64,000 nucleotides of DNA from Rhyacichthys aspro (lineage: Eukaryota; Chordata; Actinopteri; Gobiiformes; Rhyacichthyidae). The notes beneath the pieces were generated by a model that worked only from the letters and a program-made list of their open reading frames with translations, did no database searches and was not told the origin of the DNA. Of the stretch, positions 53,216 to 64,000 are shown one piece after another (the stretch's first letter is position 1; each line of letters starts with the position of its first letter). The stretch covers positions 18,732,044 through 18,796,043 of the forward strand of contig CM072158.1 in the NCBI GenBank assembly GCA_036850595.1. The letters run 5' to 3'. Position numbers and translations under genes: made by a program.

Positions 53216-55429
53216 TATTGGCATTTATTTTATTTAAAACTCCTTTTAAAGAAGTTGGCCAGTGGCACAAAGACGTAAACTATGTATTTTCACCAACAAC
53301 AAAAAAAGTGTAGTTAAAGCTCTTGGCACTGGCAATGATCTTTTTCTTATTTGCTAACAATGTCAACACCCTGGAGCTGGTACAAAGTGACTAGTCTTAC
53401 CTTAGCTCGGCTGAAATATCTTTGCAATCATTGATGCGTTATTGATATGTTGGAATTTTAAATTATTTCCATTGTACTTGGGCCAAGACACTAAGAAAAC
53501 AATTAGAATTTCTCTTTTATCAACTACATTTGACAGCACATCTATATAGAACCTGAAAATCCTTAAAACAATAGTATTCAATTCATTTTTTTAAGTGCAT
53601 TGGGTATATTTCACATCAATGCAAATATACATTACAACTGTGATATTTATTCAAACTCTCTTTCCAAGTTCCAGAAATTTCTGTTTGACTGCAACATAAT
53701 AGAATCAAATCTTTTTCTGACCCAACCTTCAAATGAAACTCCATTTTGACTCATCCATACAAAATCATTCAAAACAGTGTGATACTTAACGCCTGACGTG
53801 TCGAGCAAGTCAACTGAGACAAAAGGGTCAAACAAAAGGTCAACACCAGCTGTGCTTAACAGTTCATTAAACCAGTGCATTCATCATCTCGTGAGCGATA
53901 AAATAACATTACACCACTCACATGTATGCTACTCAAAACTAGCACTAGCTGATGTGTTTTTAAAAATACTCACTCATCTCTGTTCTACTACTACTGGTAA
54001 ACATACTCTTCTGGGTCTCATCATTTACACCCAACGAGCTACACCCTGAAACCTCATCCTTTTTACGATGTCAGTGATTTTAATTAAAAGCAGGCCAACA
54101 AAATTCCTGCTGTCAATTCTAAACACATCTGAAAACCTTCCAAATTCTTACATAACTGCACACGTGCCGCGACCCGTCTCTCTTCCCTGTGTTTTTACCA
54201 AACCTTACGTAATCTCTATTTGCTGCCTGTGCTTTCCTCTGCCTAAATATTTCAGCACAGAAGCCACTCAGGATGACCGTTCCTTCTCAATCTTAGTGTT
54301 TTGTCCACTATAGCAGCTCCATGGGCAAATCTGCTCGGCAACAGTGAAGTGTGGCGTAATAATTGGAGCAGATGGGCTTTTTATTTCTCGCCGCGGCTGA
54401 CACACTTCTGTAAACCGCTGTCTGTCGTGGCACTTGAGGCAAGATGGGAAATTATTCATAGAGTGTAGAAATGATAAATTCATGTATGGAGCTTGTATGG
54501 CGAAGGGGCGGAGCTAACACAAAACCAGCTCCTAACGGTTTATTAGCACCTCTATCTGACATGCGGAGAGGACCGGGGGGTAAATGGCTCTTGAATGTTT
54601 GAACAAGCCGACATGTCAGGCCCCCCCGGTCGGCTTAAAAGGAAGTGACAAATACAACGCACCTGGAACGGCTTACAAACCTGTTAATGTTTATTTGTCC
54701 CGATGGGTTTCCTCACTCTGGCTGTTTGAACAGGGGGGCAGCTGGAAACAAACAGGGTTTTCATTCCCGTAAAGATAAAAACCTTCCGGGAAAATCTGGG
54801 ATTAGATTTTGGCAAGCACACACTAGGGATGTTGGGTTGAACGGTCATAGAACACCAAGTGAGGAGAAAAGATGTTAGAGATTTTTGAGTTTTTGAATGA
54901 ATATAGAAGTCATAGTCCAACAAGGATAGCAAAAACACACCTGGATCATGTAGTTTAAGATTGGACAAAGAGACTCATTTGAAAAAACAGACCATATACC
55001 ACATTTTTGACACACATTTTGTCATTGGCCTATTTATTTGTCATTTGTTTTTGTCTTGTTTAAAAGGTTTGACAGGAAAAAGATCTAAATAGCTTATGTT
55101 GTGTTAATCTGTTGGTTTTGTTTTGTTTTTTGGAAAGCACATAGTTAAGAATGTCTTTTTGTAAGTTTGTTGTTTTCATGGGACGTCAACTCAAAAGGTT
55201 TTATTCATAAATAGCCAAGACTAATTCACAAGAATACATCTTAGCAATCTACATCTTAGCGACTTACCAAATTAAACCTGATCACTCTGTCCAGATTTTA
55301 TTGCCAGGTCTGAAGAAGGTCATAGAAACATACCATTTGCACACTGTCCCATAAGGAATGTAGCCCAGGAAATAAAAATAAAGCAAAAAAAAAAGAAGAT
55401 ATTTTAGAACTATAATCTCAGAGTGAAGT

Positions 55430-57010
55430 TCAAAATGGCCATGTAATGTGAAAATATCAGAATGTAAGAGGAGCAAGTGTAGAGCCTTGAGGAACTCCAT
55501 GAGTGAAAACACAAGTTTGCAGGAAGTGTTTGTAATCATGTTGGACTAAGGATAGAAATCCAGCTTTAATTATGCCATACACTTCACAAAACTGTAACAA
55601 ACCCCATTGCACTGCGATTGGTCAGCTGTGAGAAAGTGTTAATTGTAAAGGGATTGTTCAAACACAGCATTAACATGTCATTTTCATGTATGTATCACAA
55701 GTGGAGGTTTGTTCTTTCACACCTGTCATTAACATAGCACAATAAACAAGGTCATCTACTGTATGTCTTTATGGCTCTCAACTGATGATGATGGTGATTA
55801 CTTTTTTTTTTTTTTTTTTAGATTTAACTGTGTTGCTACTTGAATCAGTGCAATACCAAAGCCCATTATTGCTTCAAAACTGACTTATTTGCACTTTTTT
55901 AACATTTAAATGTTCCAAACTTGCCTCCCATTTCCCCCCTAGAGCTTATCTCAGACACATGGATATACACATGGATATACACATGTCCGGCCATCACATG
56001 ATAGTAATCGTGTACTGGGTCGGTCTGAGGCAGGGAGATGGAGATAACAGTTCACTGGAGCAGGCGGATTATGTAAAGAGTGTGATTTTCGGTATGGAAA
56101 TTAAATGGCTGAAGTGGTTCCAACAAGACATCTGTGAGAAATTACATTCTGGATGAACATTTGTAGTGAGTTGGTCCAATTTAAAATGACATAATAGATA
56201 TCGAATGAATGTAGTAAATAAACAGATTCTACCAAAAATGTTGCTAAATAATTTTGATGTCAACATTCTTGAGTTTGTCACTGAGCAAATGCTGTCTTAC
56301 CTCCATTTTATTTCTTTCTGAACAGTTTGGACTGATACAGTTTTACTTGCTGACAAATACTATATTTCAACCTCATTTGGTACAAACATTTCAAAAATTT
56401 GTTTTAATGAAAGGCTATGACTCTACCTTTGACTTGCCTTGGGAGATAAAGGATTAAGCTGGTGTTAGGTATGACTAAATATCAAAGTAAAACTTCAAAA
56501 CATAAGAGCAAGGGTTGAGCCTTGTTGAACACCTCAATGGAAAAAACTATGGAGCCATTTATGCAACATTAAAATGCAAATGCTCATCTGTGGCATATTC
56601 AAAATTATCTGTGTTCACATGGCTTTATCAGAACATGAGTTTTTGCAGTATAAAAACTGTATTTTGACTTTACTTTCTGTATGTCGCCAGCAGCAGTTTT
56701 GCAGAGTGAGTACGCCATCTTGGTGAAAATGAACAACCAAAAAACAATGGAATCTTTTTGTTTTCATTTTCAGTTTGCTTTATTGTGCAAATAGGCTCTA
56801 ATAGTCGGCATATACAAGTAACACTTTAAAACATAAAAGGAGTAAAGGTAGAGCCTTGGGGAACACCTCAAAACACTACAACCAAGGTTTATACTTGTTT
56901 AAACCTAAGAAAAATAGTACACTATATGTAAAGGCCTTATTAACCTTGCATGAACATGCTGTTTTCCTGTGTGTATCAGACCTACCATTAATATGCACCT
57001 CAAGAGACCA
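55430..57010 (+). repeat. Locally repeated family, three direct copies
   Basis: A block reading GTAGAGCCTTGAGGAACTCC (55479 onward), GTTGAGCCTTGTTGAACACC (near 56513) and GTAGAGCCTTGGGGAACACC (near 56849) recurs three times in the same orientation, each preceded by a TAAGAG/TAAAAGGAG-like stretch. After the first and third copies a similar CATG...TGTATC...CC.CATTAA block follows at about 55675-55735 and 56950-57000. Probably fragments of one interspersed element. Confidence 0.55.
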
Positions 57011-60000
57011 CACACATCATCTTAAAACACTGTTTGTGTACTTGATAAATCCATATGTGAGTTTTCTTAAAGTATGCTCATTGTATTTCATACTGTTAAG
57101 TTGCTTTTTTCCCAGAAACTGTGTAACTCTGCTTCTCATCAAACCGTTCCAGGAGTATGTATTTGACATTGTTAGTGTTGACAGAGGGGGCAGACCCCAG
57201 CCCCTGTAGGAAGCCCCTGTCCTGGTGTTGTTCCTTTCCGAGCAGCAGGACCACCAAACGGTGTTAATGACCTCAGAAGCAGAACAATAGCCGGGAGGGA
57301 CTTGTTATTCTTTAGCTCCTTTTAAGCTCACTTTTCACGGTGGGATGTTCCTGTCTTTCTGCAGAGCTGGCATGAGGACTGTGAAGTTGTCCTGTTTACC
57401 CCACATCAGAAGGTAGAGATAAAAAAGACGGAGATGGTTTGAGCATAATGTAGACATTTTAAAGGGTGTTAAGGGAAATCTATGATATATTAGGTGTGCG
57501 CATAGCATCATCAGCACATCAACAGTGTGTGTTGAATAGGCTCTGTTTGTGTTTGTGCAAATCAGACTCTTGGACTTTCACCTGGAGAAATTTCTTCAGC
57601 GTTGTGCAAAGAGCTGATGTAGCATGAGTGTAATACATCACCATAGATTCCATTTGTGCTCTATGCACAATGCAAGAACTTGCTTCATTTTACTGTAACT
57701 TGATGAGCATAAATGGGACACAAAGCCGACTAAGACAAGATATGGGGAGAGCAGAATAGGAAGACGGCGCAGAGTGGTGGAAAATTTTTAATACTGTAGC
57801 TGAAATGTAGAAAGAAATGCCATTAGTCACTACAGTTACATGCACAGATGATCCAGTTATGGTCATAGCTCAATTAGGCCCTTTAACTGGAGTTCTGTCT
57901 TTGTCCAAACGATTTAGTCCATAGTGCTTCGCCCAGGCTAATGCTAATTAATATGGTCTTGCTATTTATTAGCTTCCAGTCTTTGTTAAAAAGCTAATGG
58001 CTAATGTTAAACCTTTGTAGTGGTAAATGCTAACATCATTCATAAATACCATCACTGTGACTTGACAAATGAAAAGCACATGATCACACTGGACTCAGAC
58101 TTAAGCTGCATTAAGCTTAACTTTTAATGTGAGAAACCAAAATAAAGCAGAGTGCTATACAAAATATCTTCCCTGATCACATAAGTTGTGTTTTTCTCAT
58201 TGTTTTCTACTGTGCTGCTTATTGCAACCTTAGCTTGAATAAGCCTTATACAGCTTGAATAAGCCATATATATGTCAAATTACTGCCATTCCAATCAAAC
58301 TAAGATGGTCACATGCATTTTAAAAGTTCTATCATAGCATGCAATAATTCAGATTACTTGAGTTGCATGTGACTGCACTGAGTGAGCATAAAGTTGCCAT
58401 GTAACAGGCCTCAGAGCTGAGCAGTATGGTCTACTATATAGCAGGCTTAGCCTATCACAGAGAGCCAAAGTGAAACGGACTGGAAAGATTAACGTAATGA
58501 CAGACTGAGCAGCTAACACGACTGCAACAGGGTCCAAGGTGATCTTTATTTTCCCTCAGGGGTCATTTATGCACAGTCAACAGGCAGCAATTACTGACAA
58601 CTCACAGTCAACACAAAGCTAAACAGAAAAAACAAACATACATCAGAATGTACCTTCAAATTTATAGGTAGTTATAGACGTGTTTGTCTTCTATTTTTAG
58701 ATGGTTCTTACAAAAATGACTTAGGTCTCAGTTAAACACACAAAAGAGCACGTGTTTACTTCATTTTAAAGGCTGTTGTATTTTTTAGCTACAGCAGCTG
58801 TTTTCCCTCCTGAGTTTATGCTGACCAAGTCTAACCACATCCTGACACCAACACCCAACCTGGCCTACTTCTAATCTAATCTTACTTGGAGGAAATAAGC
58901 AAAATCTGCATTTCCCTAGATGCTGTACTACTGCCCTGTAGCGTCTACCCAAGTAAAGCCCTTGTTGGTGCATGGGACCATAATAGATAATAGATCTAAA
59001 ATGAAATGAATGTCCAACTACTGGTATATATTTGTCTATTATTGAATAGAAGCGAGATAATCTGGCGGAGGATGTTCAACGTGTCTAGTCCAGTGAAATG
59101 TAATATATATTCTATTTTTACATGCACTATCCTTTGGCCTTTATCCTAACTTCAGCATGAGGGCCTGTATATATTAACACAGCCTTTTAAATGCTGTTGA
59201 CTCCACTCCACTTCCAAGTGGGAAACACATATATCGTATAGAAAAGAAAGGGAATGTCCCAAACAACAGAAGTGAAGTGGCCAATGCGTTTGATTCCTTC
59301 AACTGGTAAAGAAAACCACTGCCAAAAATGAACAATACATAATGAATGAAATCTATCTTTAAAGAAATATATGTTTTTCTGCCATTACAATTTCAACCAT
59401 CGGCCACGGTTACTTCTGCCATGTGGGAAATTATCTTTCTTTAAATGTTCCTCTCCTTGTAGATTGGTTCAACACCCATAAAGTTCCTTTTAAACATTTC
59501 AATCTCAAACTGGTTAACGTTTTTTTTTCTTACATTAATGTATTTAATTAAAAAAAAAAGTTTTAAAAGTTTGATTGTTGTTGATTTGATGTTTCATACT
59601 TTTTTCAGCCACAGTAGCAGATTCTCTGGAGAAGAACAAAAAGGGTGTGTGTGGTTGACTTGTGTTGTTGTACTGTCTACAGCCTGATTAGACTCACTTT
59701 CCTTTAATGTACATTTGTCAAATACTTTGCAAACTCTATTTTAATTATATAGTGCCACCAACTTTGTGTCAGCACAGTGAATTTGACCACTCTTACCAGC
59801 ACCGTGAAAGCAACTTTTGATAATATTTACTGTACCCCTTCTTGTACTACCTTGCTTCTGTTTCTTTCTCCCTTTTGTGCCTTGATGTAATGATTCAAAT
59901 ATTCTGCAAGTAAAAGAAACACCCATTGTCAATAGTAATTATCTTCTTATGGTAACCTTAACCCAAATTACTCAAAAGTGCTTACTTCAGAGTGGCCTCA

Positions 60001-60604
60001 TTCATCTGTTCTTTCATTCTAAGGTGGAGTTTGTTGAAGGCGTTGAGGTCAGTTCAAAGTAAGTCAGTCTGTTTTCCTGGTGCAGAAGGAAACTGATAAG
60101 TCGTACACTGTGGACGGCGATAAGCACAGAGCCACCCTTCCTCTCAAGTGGTAACACTGAGGTGATGACATAACTCAAGTTGGGGATTAGTCGATGTACA
60201 TACCGTGACACGAGTATGAGTTGTCAGGTGGTGGCACATTTTATACCTTTGCTTTTACAGTACAGTTTGTTTTGACAGTGTCTGTGTACAGTACCCATTG
60301 TTAAAACAGTTGGACTTGAACTGAGTGTTGTACCTCTATAGTATCATTGACTGTACTCATATTTTTGACAGCAGTACAACATTAGATACAGTAATATCCA
60401 GCATTTTTCATTTCTGTTACAATTTACATCAAACTCTAATTGACAGTTGACAGTGTTTTTTATTTGCTTGTATTTGAGAAAAATAAGGAAGAGTAGTATA
60501 TTATAAAAGGAATCATTGGTGACAAAATGATACCTTAAAATGTCACTTAGTCTTCATTATCAAGGATTTTAATAGATGAGAATGTTTAGCACTTACCAGA
60601 TGCT

Positions 60605-60823
60605 TTGGCCAATCACATGCTCACATGGTAGGGGGTCTCGCTCCCATTGGTCTACAGCAATGTCAACAAGGAAATAACGTCTGCCAATGAATCAAAGAAA
60701 GTGTCTATTCCAGCGCTGGCTACACCCACTTACCCTGAACAGCAGCACAAAAAAGAAAAACATAAATTGAGAAGAAGGAAGCAAAATGAAATGCTGATAA
60801 ATACTGGCAATGCATTTACAAGA
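60605..60823 (+). repeat. Dispersed repeat, copy 2
   Basis: Same family and orientation as 39831-40000: TTGGCCAATCACATGCTCAC, GGGGGTCTC, GTGTCTATTCCAGCGCTGGC, an AAAAAAGAAAAAC stretch, GATAAATACTGGC and GCATTTACAAGAT in the same order. This copy is about 50 bp longer between the second and third blocks. Confidence 0.65.
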
Positions 60824-63800
60824 TGTTGAATGGAGCGGAGATAATTGCATTGGTCTGATGCTGAACTCAAAGTTTAAGGTCAGCTCTAAACTTTGGTATT
60901 TTGTGATGGCAAATTGGTCTAGTTTGACCTTTTTTGATACAATAGGTGCCAAAAAAGCGTTTGAGTGGCTGTAAACTGCTTTTGACCTGACACAATCTCT
61001 TTTTTAAAACATACGAATATCTCCCAAAAAAAATGTGTTTGTTTTTAGTTGGCCTTATGTCCAGTTCTTCTGAAAGCAACTGCACTGACCAGAATCTGAC
61101 ACAGATCAATTTATAGTTTAAGTTTATTGGAATGACAGGAATCTGATATAAACACTGTATATATTTAATCCATAATTTCTAAATCTATTCTGATATGCAT
61201 ACTACAGAAAATAATCAAACTGGGATTTTGTTAAAAATTTGTTGTGCTAGGCCTTCATGCTTTTTCTTTATAACAGATAAAACCTTAAATTGTGGTGTAT
61301 GCAGATATGGAAGAACGCTGCAGACTAAATGTTGCAATCTTCAAAACATATCACATTTATAATATATTGCAACTTCACTTGGTAACATTTCCCACGAGTC
61401 ACTGATGTACATTATGTCTACTTCCTTATTGCCACATCATGGGGATATTTCCAAACCAGCAGAAAGCTTTGATGTGCTTCAGGCCTTGTCGACAGGTGCG
61501 ACCACATACCAACTATTCTCTAAAATTAACACGCCTTCTGAGAACCACACAGGTGTCAATGCAACAAGGAGGTCAGCGAAAGAAGAAAAGCTGACAGAAA
61601 AAGCCATGTTTGACAGGTCAGAGGTCAGAGTGAGTTAGCCAACAAAACAGTGACAACAACAGTTTGAGCTGGGTCCTTTTCAACCCTGCAGTCGCCAATA
61701 AAGGCATTTAAACTTTATCAGAAATTTCGATGGATTTTCTGTCTTCAAAATTGGTTATCAACTGTAAAAGATAAACTAGGTGACATTCCACTACGTCAAA
61801 TAGTTCTAACACTACTGTTTTAATGAGATTACAAGTTTGTATTTGTTTGCACACTGATGGAATGGGAAAAAAAACAACTCTTAAACTTCCTTTAGTTTCT
61901 CACTTCTTCCTGGAAGGTGCAATGATCGCAAGAAGTTTGTGAAGTGGACCTGCATTTATTTCACAACAGAACATAGTAACTCAAGCATCACAGAGTATTG
62001 ACATAATGGTCTAATTCTATTTATTGCTGTGCTTTTCACAAAAAAACAGTTAAAAGTATCACCTTTGCCCTGCATTACCATCTGTTAGGTGTATCAAGGA
62101 ATAACACTATAGATTTACACAAGCAATATCACTATTGGCGACTAAGATATGGCCATGAGATAAAGATCACAGCAGTTGCATAAGTCACATATTGATCTGA
62201 AAGAATTCCAGTTGAGGGCCAGAGTCCAAATGAACACTCTATTATATCTTTATATCTGATTTACTGGCCACATTAGTCTGTTGTGTAATCCTTTATCTTT
62301 GCATGCATCATAAAAGCTATTATTACTACAAAAGGTGAGTGAGTCTTATTTACAGTCCTCATCAATTGTGTCAGATATATCATGGCATGGATGCAAAAAA
62401 GAAGGAAACTTGCAATTCTCTTATATTAAAAAAATAAATAAATAAATACTCAGTCACAGGTCAGTGCCTCTAGACTTTTCCACATAGCATTGTTTTCATG
62501 GAATATTGCAAACTAGTCTTATAAAGTCTGGCTGAATTTGTCTAATCTCTGTGGATTAGACTTGCATTAAGGGGCAGTACCAACGGACACAGAATAAACT
62601 GCCTCTTGATGCAAAGAGAAACCAAGCACTCCATAGAACCCGCCCCATTTGGAGATAAATGGCTGCAATTGGTCCAACAGGATTTCTAATGAGTGAGAAT
62701 GGTTGTGAAGAGAAGGGATTACAGACCCATTTCACTTGGCGAGGTCAAAGCTATGACTAGCCAAGCTAAGTGTTGCATATTTCGAGTTATTTTTAAACTA
62801 TGAGCTGACCCAAATAAGCCCTGCTTTGACTTATCCTTGGTTCTTAATCCATCTAATCAGATTGTTGGTACTACTTCACAATAAGGGGCTGATTAGCAAC
62901 CAGAGTAAGGAATAAAAGCTGATTGGTGTCTAGACTTATGAACAGTCAACACACACACTACAGAAGGTCTTTTTATTGCGACATAAAAAGGGTAAAAATA
63001 GTGCATAGTGAGATTAAAACCAAAAAGCACATGGCTAAATGCATAATTCACAACAGGGAATTATGAGTATTAGGGGCTAATGTGTTTGCACCTTGTGACA
63101 ATGTAAATAGTGTTGTGCAGTGGATTCTAGAACTAGCGCTAAAAAAGTTTTACTGTGTTTCTAAAAGTTTGGAAAGAGGCAAAAGAAAACAGAGTGATGG
63201 GATCTTACCAAAAGAATACAATCCCTCTGTTAATATCTCTTTGTATAGAGATATCTAGACCTACAAGTTTACAAATCTATTAACTTGACATTGCAAATTG
63301 TTAATTCTTGTGTGCTTTCTATAGATTGAATTAAGTTTTTTGATAGATAGCTCATTACCTAGCTTAATGAAGCAAAATACATTTACCTCACTCTTTCCTG
63401 CCAATATGGCGGCCGGAACATACTGAGTCAGATGTGAAGAGGTTTATGTGGACCCCATTGAAATAAATCTGTACAAACAAATCAAGAGCGATTGCACAAT
63501 TCAGCAACAAGTGTGCAGCTGTGTTTGTCTTTGCAAAAACAGCTCTGTCCCAACACATACAGCCCAGAAGCACATGTGCTGTGCATCTGCTGTTCATTTT
63601 GACGCCAGCCCTTTAACACCAGCTTTTACAGCACTTATTGAGCTCACCTTTTATGCGTGAAAAAAGACTACATTTTCCACCTCAGCACAGACTGGATAAT
63701 GACATAATTACCGCGTCTGCACTCAGTTAAAAAACCTGCTCGTTCGTCGATGGAATGTCTGGGGCTGATGGCGTGAGATTTAGACCGAGGTGAGGCCCGA

Positions 63801-64000
63801 CAAACACATTCCAGACTAGAGCGGAGGATTACAGCTGTTTTACATAAAATGGGCGGTGTTTGTTTGGCTTTACAACACTAAGAGGTGGCTAAACCCTCTT
63901 GGAGCGTGTCCAGAGGACGCACAAATGCCTGAAATGATCGGCTGAAAATGCAGGCCTGACACGGATGATGCAAAGAGGCTATTTTTACTGGCTGGCCTTT

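Larger units (their letters stand above)
53218..64000. other. Gene-poor right flank
   Basis: No gene supported over about 10.8 kb. The longest frames (117 codons at 56856, 86 codons at 60692) lack recognisable domains and overlap repeats. GC-richer blocks at about 54290-54830, 57110-57400 and 63700-63960 differ from the AT-rich background and could be conserved regulatory elements. Dispersed repeats are at 55430-57010 and 60605-60823. In human the interval beyond ARL4A leads to ETV1; I see no ETS-domain exon in this window. Confidence 0.45.

Overview
This is a 64 kb stretch of a vertebrate nuclear genome, almost certainly from a ray-finned (teleost) fish. The genes are interrupted by GT-AG introns of about 80 bp to 5.7 kb. 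The spacers are AT-rich and contain many short fish-type DNA-transposon derivatives (hAT-like and Tigger/pogo-like MITEs), microsatellites and a broken copy of a SAMD3-like gene family that is expanded in fishes. There is no bacterial-style gene packing, CRISPR array or operon.

Layout. (1) 2.4-7.5 kb, plus strand: tmem106b, with six coding introns giving 267 codons, followed by a long 3' UTR that holds a hAT-type MITE. (2) 12.9-30.5 kb, plus strand: scin (scinderin/adseverin), a complete six-repeat gelsolin-family protein of 724 codons in 16 coding exons. Its introns hold further MITEs and a pentanucleotide minisatellite. (3) 32.8-37.1 kb, plus strand: arl4a, with a noncoding first exon behind an ETS-type promoter site and an uninterrupted 201-codon reading frame. 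(4) 45.3-47.5 kb, plus strand: an unrecognised four-exon gene for a 412-residue, probably tail-anchored membrane protein. Its exons and introns clearly arose by internal tandem duplication; this is the best candidate for something undescribed. (5) 49.0-50.3 kb, minus strand: a degraded SAMD3-like pseudogene. (6) 52.6-53.2 kb: a Tigger/pogo-like MITE that still carries the start of a transposase. The rest, including 53.2-64 kb, has no gene I can support.

Context. The order tmem106b, scin, arl4a, all on one strand, matches human 7p21.3 (TMEM106B, VWDE, SCIN, ARL4A) except that no VWDE exon is visible between tmem106b and scin. The genes do not form a pathway: TMEM106B is a lysosomal membrane protein, scinderin severs and caps actin in response to calcium, and ARL4A is a small GTPase at the plasma membrane and nucleus. 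They are linked by ancient synteny. In human the next gene beyond ARL4A is ETV1, so the gene-poor right half may be a regulatory desert; that is inference.

All exon boundaries were read by eye from reading-frame continuity, splice consensus and remembered human proteins; no alignment was run.
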